Below, one piece after another: positions 59,251 through 64,000 of a stretch of 64,000 nt of DNA (within the stretch, counting starts at the first letter, position 1; each line of letters starts with the position of its first letter). A model generated the notes under the pieces. That model did no database searches and had not been told where the DNA came from. It saw only the letters and a list, made by a program, of their open reading frames with translations. The translations under genes were made by a program, and so were the position numbers. Source of the stretch: Bacillus coahuilensis m4-4 (GTDB lineage: Bacteria > Bacillota > Bacilli > Bacillales > Bacillaceae_K); assembly GCF_000171615.1 (NCBI RefSeq), contig NZ_ABFU01000066.3, positions 1 to 64,000 on the forward strand. Direction: 5' to 3'.

Positions 59251-59430
59251 ATGAAAGAACAGTCTCTTCAAGTCACCCATGACTCTGTTAAAGATTATTT
59301 TATTCATATGCTATTAGATCACGGATTTGTTAAGTTAGAAGATGGAAGACAATTATATGAAGGCTCCTTTTCTGAATTAAAGGCACTTTGTCAGCAGCTT
59401 ATTCTGATAGAGCAAGATATAGCATTATAA
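59251..59430 (+). CDS. Small protein resembling FbpA (Fur-regulated) family
   Basis: A 59-residue protein whose second half, GFVKLEDGRQLYEGSFSELK, resembles the DGRQLYELSLSEL core of FbpA-type proteins of Bacillus that accompany iron-sparing RNA control. Unlike FbpB it is acidic. A TGATAATCATGA stretch overlaps the start and resembles half a Fur box; this is weak. ATG 59251 is nine bases after GGTGGAG. Confidence 0.5.
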   Translation: MKEQSLQVTHDSVKDYFIHMLLDHGFVKLEDGRQLYEGSFSELKALCQQLILIEQDIAL

Positions 59431-59436
59431 CAACAG

Positions 59437-59462
59437 AGAGCGGTCAAGAGACGGCTCTTTAC
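59437..59462 (+). terminator. Terminator after the small FbpA-like gene
   Basis: AGAGC-G-GTC pairs with GAC-G-GCTCT (one G-G mismatch) around AAGA. Confidence 0.6.
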
Positions 59463-59494
59463 TTATTAAATTATTGTTTAAGAGGAGCTTGCCT

Positions 59495-60172
59495 ATGTTT
59501 TGGTGGAGCTTTATTTTTATGGTTAGATTTGTGTTCATTCATTTACTCTCCAAAAATATGAAATTTTTATCCGTAATTCCAAGAAGTCGCTTCCTTTCAG
59601 TAGCAGGTGGAATCTCTGTTGCGTACGTGTTTGTTCACTTATTACCAGAACTTGAGGAGCATCAACAAGTTTTTGATGATGGGGAGGTGTGGGTTTGGCT
59701 AGGTAGTCATGCCTACGTTCTTGCTATGGTAGGGCTTAGCATATTTTACGGCTTAGAAAGACTAGTCAAAACTTCAAAGAGGAAAAATACTCGTCCATCA
59801 TCAAAGCCTACTGCGGGTATATTTTGGTTACATATTTGGTCCTTTTTCCTTTATAATGCATTAATTGGTTCTCTCCTTGTACAAGAGGAATATGAGGGAC
59901 TACATGAATTATTTTTTAACTTTTTAGCTCTTGCAGTACATTTTATTTCAAATGACCATGGCCTACGTGAACACCACCGACAAGTATACGATCGATTCGG
60001 GCGATTTATATTGGCTAGTGGGATTGTATTGGGGTGGATTGTTGGCCATGTTTTAGAAGTGAATGAAATGTTCCTTTCATTTCTGTTCGCATTTTTAGCG
60101 GGGGGTATTATACTAAATGTTTTAAAAGAAGAGCTCCCTGAAGATCGTGAAGCAACTTCTGGGCATTTATGA
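59495..60172 (+). CDS. Integral membrane protein, possibly ZIP-like
   Basis: A 225-residue protein with about seven helices. AYVFVHLLPELEEHQ in an early helix and LALAVHFISNDHGLREHH in the middle place histidines and acids inside helices in a way reminiscent of ZIP metal transporters, but the usual HEIPHE-type motif is missing. Treat the metal role as a guess. ATG 59495 follows AGAGGAG. Confidence 0.5.
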   Translation: MFWWSFIFMVRFVFIHLLSKNMKFLSVIPRSRFLSVAGGISVAYVFVHLLPELEEHQQVFDDGEVWVWLGSHAYVLAMVGLSIFYGLERLVKTSKRKNTRPSSKPTAGIFWLHIWSFFLYNALIGSLLVQEEYEGLHELFFNFLALAVHFISNDHGLREHHRQVYDRFGRFILASGIVLGWIVGHVLEVNEMFLSFLFAFLAGGIILNVLKEELPEDREATSGHL

Positions 60173-60214
60173 CAGGAGTGGCTGGATACACAACACTGCT
60201 AATCATATAAGGTG

Positions 60215-60250
60215 TGGACTATCCGATTAGGGAAGGGATAGTCCATACTT
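60215..60250. terminator. Hairpin between convergent genes
   Basis: TGTGGACTATCC and GGATAGTCCATA form a stem of at least nine perfect pairs (GGACTATCC/GGATAGTCC) with an 11-base loop. Flanks are AT-rich. Confidence 0.6.
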
Positions 60251-60252
60251 TA

Positions 60253-60906
60253 TTATTGGAATGTAACTTCTACTTTTGCCGTAACGCCTATTTTTCCGGT
60301 TGGAATAGGTGTTGTACTTTCGGAACTGACTCCTAGTACTTTCCCGTAAGGTGTTGGTGAAGTAGAAGTAGATAGCTCGACTATTTTAACGGGAGCTAGT
60401 TTTCCACCTACCGTTGATACATTTCCTAAGCTTCTAGCCTTTGCTAAAGCACGCTCATAGGCCTTAACTAGTGCTTGGTTGTAATATTCTTCGGTTTGTT
60501 CCACATCAAATTGTACGCTTTCTACGATATTAGCCCCATTAGTCACAGCATCATCTATGACTTTGCCAATTTTCGTTAAATCTTTCATCTTTACTTGAAA
60601 CACTTGACGAACCTCATACCCTTTAAACCGCTGTTTTCCTTCAATATAATCATACTGTGGGTAAATTTGATAGGTGGACGTTTGTATATTTTTAGAAGGA
60701 ATGCGGTTCATTTTAAAGGATTGTAATATTTCTTGGGAAATCGCTGCGTTTTCCTTTTGAGCCACTGCTAGTTCTTTATTTGAAGTTAAAACCCCAATTT
60801 TTGCATAGGCTACATCTGGTTCAACATTGATGGTATACGAACCGTACACTTTAATCGTGTGATCTTGTGATTTGGTTCCTCTACTATATGATAGATAAGG
60901 ATACAT
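60253..60906 (-). CDS. SIMPL-domain protein (DUF541)
   Basis: A 217-residue protein with the SIMPL core: IKVYGSYTINVEPDVAYAKI, QTSTYQIYPQYDYIEGKQR, YEVRQVFQVKMKDLTKIG and VQFDVEQTEEYYNQALVKAY. Function is unknown; relatives are oligomeric envelope or stress proteins. No classical signal peptide. The start follows AGGAGATTGG. The gene before it on the same strand is 12 bases away, so the two form a unit. Confidence 0.85.
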   Translation of the reverse strand: MYPYLSYSRGTKSQDHTIKVYGSYTINVEPDVAYAKIGVLTSNKELAVAQKENAAISQEILQSFKMNRIPSKNIQTSTYQIYPQYDYIEGKQRFKGYEVRQVFQVKMKDLTKIGKVIDDAVTNGANIVESVQFDVEQTEEYYNQALVKAYERALAKARSLGNVSTVGGKLAPVKIVELSTSTSPTPYGKVLGVSSESTTPIPTGKIGVTAKVEVTFQ

Positions 60907-60918
60907 CCAATCTCCTCC

Positions 60919-61303
60919 TTACACACATGTAAATGAACGAATTCTTCGTAAGTCTACTCCAAAGTATACCCAACCCCATCCAGTCCAACGATATCCACTT
61001 ACACTTCTTCGACCCACAAAGGTAGGGTAAAACCAGTAAGATTGTCGATTATTTTGCCAAATATACGTATAACGAAACAAGCAGCCTCTTATGGAACCAG
61101 GATCAACAGCCATTACAGAAGCGGACTGTGTTTCAACGGGAATTTGAGATGGTGGTGGTCCAGGAGGCATTTTGGTTTCCACCTTGAGAAGGTGATTGGC
61201 CAGGGAATCCAGGTTGATTCGGTTGTCCCCCACCTTGAGGGAAACCTGGGAATGAGCTTAGTGGACTTGTAGGCGGTGGGAAAAAAGGCAATTGACGATA
61301 CAT
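60919..61303 (-). CDS. Proline/glycine-rich protein with aromatic C-terminal domain (frameshifted)
   Basis: About 127 residues. The N-terminal third is P/G/Q-rich (YRQLPFFPPPTSPLSSFPGF), followed by a conserved C-terminal domain GCLFRYTYIWQNNRQSYWFY and GYRWTGWGWVYFGVDLRRI with many Trp/Tyr residues. Similar small proteins are common in spore-forming Bacillus but unnamed to me. A frame break at TTTT (61170-61173; one base fewer) joins the parts. ATG 61303 is seven bases after AAAGGGG. Confidence 0.65.
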
Positions 61304-61492
61304 AGACATACCCCTTTCTTTATCGTGATCTTCTGTTTTAGCCTATGTGTTCTTATGAATTTAGGTGCATAACTACTTAAGAAAAGTTAGTATATTGTTA
61401 GGGAAAGGGTTATTTGGGATAATGGGAAGTCTGTTTAACCAATGAACGGTTTAAACAGGTAGTTTATTAGAGTAGAGAAGGAGGTTTAAGAC

Positions 61493-61609
61493 GTGGGGTT
61501 ACTCATCGTTAGATTGGTAGCGTATCTTCCAATCTTTTATCGAATACCTAAAAGGTTAGACTCTCTTGAAAAAGAAGTAAAAAGGTTAAGTGATATGAAT
61601 AGGTCATAG
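61493..61609 (+). CDS. Small protein, 38 residues
   Basis: GTG 61493 with a strong AAGGAGG site opens a 38-codon frame: a hydrophobic start VGLLIVRLVAYLPIFYRIPK and a charged heptad-like end LDSLEKEVKRLSDMNRS. It looks like a peripheral membrane peptide with a short coiled coil. Function unknown. The region from 61310 to 61492 holds no gene. Confidence 0.5.
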   Translation: MGLLIVRLVAYLPIFYRIPKRLDSLEKEVKRLSDMNRS

Positions 61610-61624
61610 GAATTCTGCGTAAAT

Positions 61625-61660
61625 AAGCCGCTACCGACGAGAGTCAATAACGGCTTGTTT
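61625..61660. terminator. Terminator between the small gene and ldh
   Basis: AAGCCG and CGGCTT are perfect arms around a 20-base loop, with T-rich exits on the plus strand. Confidence 0.55.
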
Positions 61661-61662
61661 TC

Positions 61663-62625
<963 letters not shown>

Positions 62626-62689
62626 TCACCCTTTTATTTTGAATTTAATTGTTAGTTTGAGAATTCTTTAAGAACCTAAAGGGTTCTAA

Positions 62690-62707
62690 TTGTGAAAAGT
62701 TTCACAA
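62690..62707. promoter_or_regulatory. Rex-like operator 1 of ldh
   Basis: TTGTGAAAAGTTTCACAA has the perfect 7-bp arms TTGTGAA/TTCACAA with 4 bases between, identical to the Rex consensus of Gram-positive bacteria. It lies 70 bases before ldh. Confidence 0.85.
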
Positions 62708-62742
62708 TATCTACAACTGAATAATAACACAATTTTGTTTGG

Positions 62743-62760
62743 TTGTGAAGTATTTCACAT
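62743..62760. promoter_or_regulatory. Rex-like operator 2 of ldh
   Basis: TTGTGAAGTATTTCACAT differs from the Rex consensus only at its last base. Confidence 0.8.
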
Positions 62761-62791
62761 GTAGAATATACCATGTGTGTAGTGGAAAACA

Positions 62792-62809
62792 GTGTGATAA
62801 ACATCACAC
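62792..62809. promoter_or_regulatory. Palindromic site, Fnr/Crp-like or third Rex-related operator
   Basis: GTGTGATAAACATCACAC is a near-perfect palindrome whose core TGTGA-N6-TCACA fits Fnr/Crp-family boxes. It precedes a TTGTGAAGTTTG half-site. Placement upstream of both Rex sites suits an activator of anaerobic ldh expression (inference). Confidence 0.6.
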
Positions 62810-62876
62810 CTTGTGAAGTTTGTTCATGGGATTCATAAATTTGTCATATTGAAAGCGTTTTTGTCTAGCCGGTTAA

Positions 62877-62894
62877 GGGGACAGGGACCTTGTC
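62877..62894 (-). repeat. Dispersed repeat, copy 3 (inverted)
   Basis: Minus-strand reading GACAAGGTCCCTGTCCCC, one base different from copies 2 and 4. Confidence 0.7.
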
Positions 62895-62976
62895 TTCTAC
62901 CTTAGCTAATCTAACGAAACCTAGGACCCGACCGCCACCTACCACTAAAATGCTAAAATGGATTTAACAAAAAACA

Positions 62977-63006
62977 AAAAGCCTTGATCCGAAGCTCAAG
63001 GCTTTT
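62977..63006. terminator. Perfect hairpin without an adjacent gene
   Basis: AAAAGCCTTGA and TCAAGGCTTTT form an 11-bp perfect stem around TCCGAAGC, with A/T flanks usable in both directions. No gene ends here. Confidence 0.7.
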
Positions 63007-63052
63007 AACTAAGAGTAAAAGGATATTATTTGGAGTTCAAGTTTTTCAGCAG

Positions 63053-63070
63053 GACAAAGTCCCTGTCCCC
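63053..63070 (+). repeat. Dispersed repeat GACAAAGTCCCTGTCCCC, copy 4
   Basis: Identical over 18 bases to copy 2 and followed by TCGTCCG. Confidence 0.7.
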
Positions 63071-63198
63071 TCGTCCGTTCAATAGGGCGCATTTGTTGTA
63101 AAAAATATAATGTCATATAATATAGTTAGTGACTATTTTATATGACCTTTATTAGTTAATTATTAACAAAATAAAAATGAATGCAAGGAGGAATGAAA

Positions 63199-63645
63199 AT
63201 GGCAGAGCATCATTTTCATTTAAAGGCGCATTGGCCAGGACTACGTAATGATGTAGGTGAAATCGAAGCCGATCATTTAGTGACAAAAATCTCTATACCA
63301 AAAGAAATGAACGGTCCCGGTATTGGTACAAATCCTGACGAAATGCTCCTTGGGGCAGCAGCAACATGTTATATTATTACACTAGCCGCAATGATGGAAC
63401 GTAGTCAGATAGAGAAAGATGGATTAACGATGGAATCAGAAGCAATTGTTGATGTGACAGATGGTATATTTACATATAAAAAAATTATCCATCGACCAGA
63501 AATAGTATTGAAACAATATGCTTCCGATCGAGACAAAAAGGTCGCACAAAAGATTGCGGAAAAAGCTGAAAAATCTTGTATGATTAGTCGTGCAATTCAA
63601 GGCAATGTGGATATTCAATTAGAAGTAACTATTAAAACTGCTTAA
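63199..63645 (+). CDS. OsmC-family protein
   Basis: Peroxidase-type OsmC/Ohr-fold protein of 148 residues: IGTNPDEMLLGAAATCYIITLAAMM holds one conserved cysteine and AEKSCMISRAIQGNVDIQLE the second. Relatives reduce organic hydroperoxides with a thiol donor. ATG 63199 is seven bases after AAGGAGG. Confidence 0.88.
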   Translation: MAEHHFHLKAHWPGLRNDVGEIEADHLVTKISIPKEMNGPGIGTNPDEMLLGAAATCYIITLAAMMERSQIEKDGLTMESEAIVDVTDGIFTYKKIIHRPEIVLKQYASDRDKKVAQKIAEKAEKSCMISRAIQGNVDIQLEVTIKTA

Positions 63646-63805
63646 TTGTAGATTCAAATGAAGTTGTGGAAAGCCCAAATTTCATTGTGATTTAATAAGG
63701 TATATCAGTTAATGAGAGCTATAGTTTATTTAAGAATCGGTGACGATTGTCGAATAACAAAGGTAGAAAATGATTGAACTTAAATTCACATCGTGTCTTC
63801 AGGAG

Positions 63806-63850
63806 AAGAATCCATTTTGATTAATCTTTTTTCAAAATGGATTCTTTTCA
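63806..63850 (+). terminator. Terminator downstream of the osmC-like gene
   Basis: AGAATCCATTTTGA and TCAAAATGGATTCT form a perfect 14-bp stem followed by TTTT. It lies 160 bases after the stop; the bases between show no gene. Confidence 0.75.
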
Positions 63851-63877
63851 TTAGTGTTGATGTTAGGATTTGTGAGA

Positions 63878-63912
63878 TATTTTTGATCAAACTTTTTTGA
63901 TCAAACTTTATT
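63878..63912 (+). repeat. Short direct repeat TTTTGATCAAACTTT
   Basis: Two adjacent copies of a 15-base AT-rich unit with the palindrome TTGATCAA. Significance unknown. Confidence 0.6.
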
Positions 63913-63949
63913 CTAAAGCAACAATAGTAAAGCAAACAGAACTACACTG

Positions 63950-64000
63950 ACGCGGAGATCGTGAAAAAAAGCGCACCACCTTCTAGGAAAAGCGCAAAAG
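63950..64000 (+). repeat. Start of a second 21-bp periodic GCGC array
   Basis: Units begin at 63950 (ACGCGGAGATC), 63971 (GCGCACCACC) and 63992 (GCGCAAAAG), exactly 21 bases apart. The array is cut by the window end. Same period and lead motif as 52205-52403. Confidence 0.55.

Larger units (their letters stand above)
62810..63180. other. Intergenic region with two dispersed repeats and an orphan terminator
   Basis: No gene is seen in these 370 bases. They contain two copies of the dispersed GACAAAGTCCCTGTCCCC element in opposite orientations with a perfect terminator-like hairpin between them. Confidence 0.5.

Overview
The window is low-GC, gene-dense DNA from an endospore-forming member of the Bacillaceae. 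This is supported by AGGAGG-type ribosome binding sites, many TTG and GTG starts, a GerA-type germinant receptor operon, an RsbR-type stressosome protein, a Rex-controlled lactate dehydrogenase, MhqR-controlled mhqO/mhqD genes and an S-box (SAM-I) riboswitch. The genus cannot be fixed from sequence alone. No tRNA, rRNA, CRISPR array, prophage or insertion sequence was seen.

Layout. 0.4-3.2 kb: kynurenine operon kynU-kynB-kynA (tryptophan to anthranilate). 3.4-8.0 kb: a TauE-type exporter, alternative ribosomal protein L31, the quinone-stress pair mhqO-mhqD behind an MhqR operator, and a membrane protein. 8-20 kb: catalase, a SAM-I riboswitch in front of an unknown gene, an RsbR paralogue, a repetitive protein, a glutaredoxin/Crp-like/peroxiredoxin redox group, spore-type small proteins, an ABC exporter, a mechanosensitive-channel-like protein and SpeD. 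20-25 kb: secreted alkaline phosphatase with cell-wall-binding repeats, a DsbA-like protein, a quinone oxidoreductase and an acetyltransferase. 25-38 kb: two complete polar amino-acid ABC importers, a GntP permease with 3-hydroxybutyrate dehydrogenase, M20 and M24 peptidases, a sodium:solute symporter and an acetate transporter. 38-41.6 kb: small-molecule oxidoreductase, acetyltransferase and phosphotransferase genes. 41.8-51.2 kb: a long acyl-CoA catabolic operon in which an APH-fold kinase is encoded with an ACAD10/11-like acyl-CoA dehydrogenase. 51.3-55 kb: a regulator/membrane-protein pair, a 21-bp periodic repeat array, and a flavin monooxygenase with an ATP-grasp ligase. 55-59.2 kb: gerA-gerB-gerC plus a possible small D subunit. 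59.2-64 kb: small proteins, a SIMPL protein, ldh with Rex-like operators, OsmC, and the start of a second 21-bp array.

More than twenty genes have reading frames broken by one or two bases, nearly always in a run of A/T or G/C, and the protein continues normally in the next frame. This looks like uncorrected homopolymer error in the assembly rather than mass gene decay. Such genes are listed as single loci with the break described.

Most interesting candidates: (1) the 41.8-51.2 kb operon, which has the parts of a 4-hydroxy-acid (levulinate-like or ACAD10/11-like) pathway; (2) the SAM-I riboswitch controlling an unknown gene; (3) the two GCGC-led 21-bp periodic arrays; (4) the small two-helix protein at the end of the ger operon; (5) an exact 27-bp in-frame duplication in the cofactor domain of a Gfo/Idh/MocA dehydrogenase.
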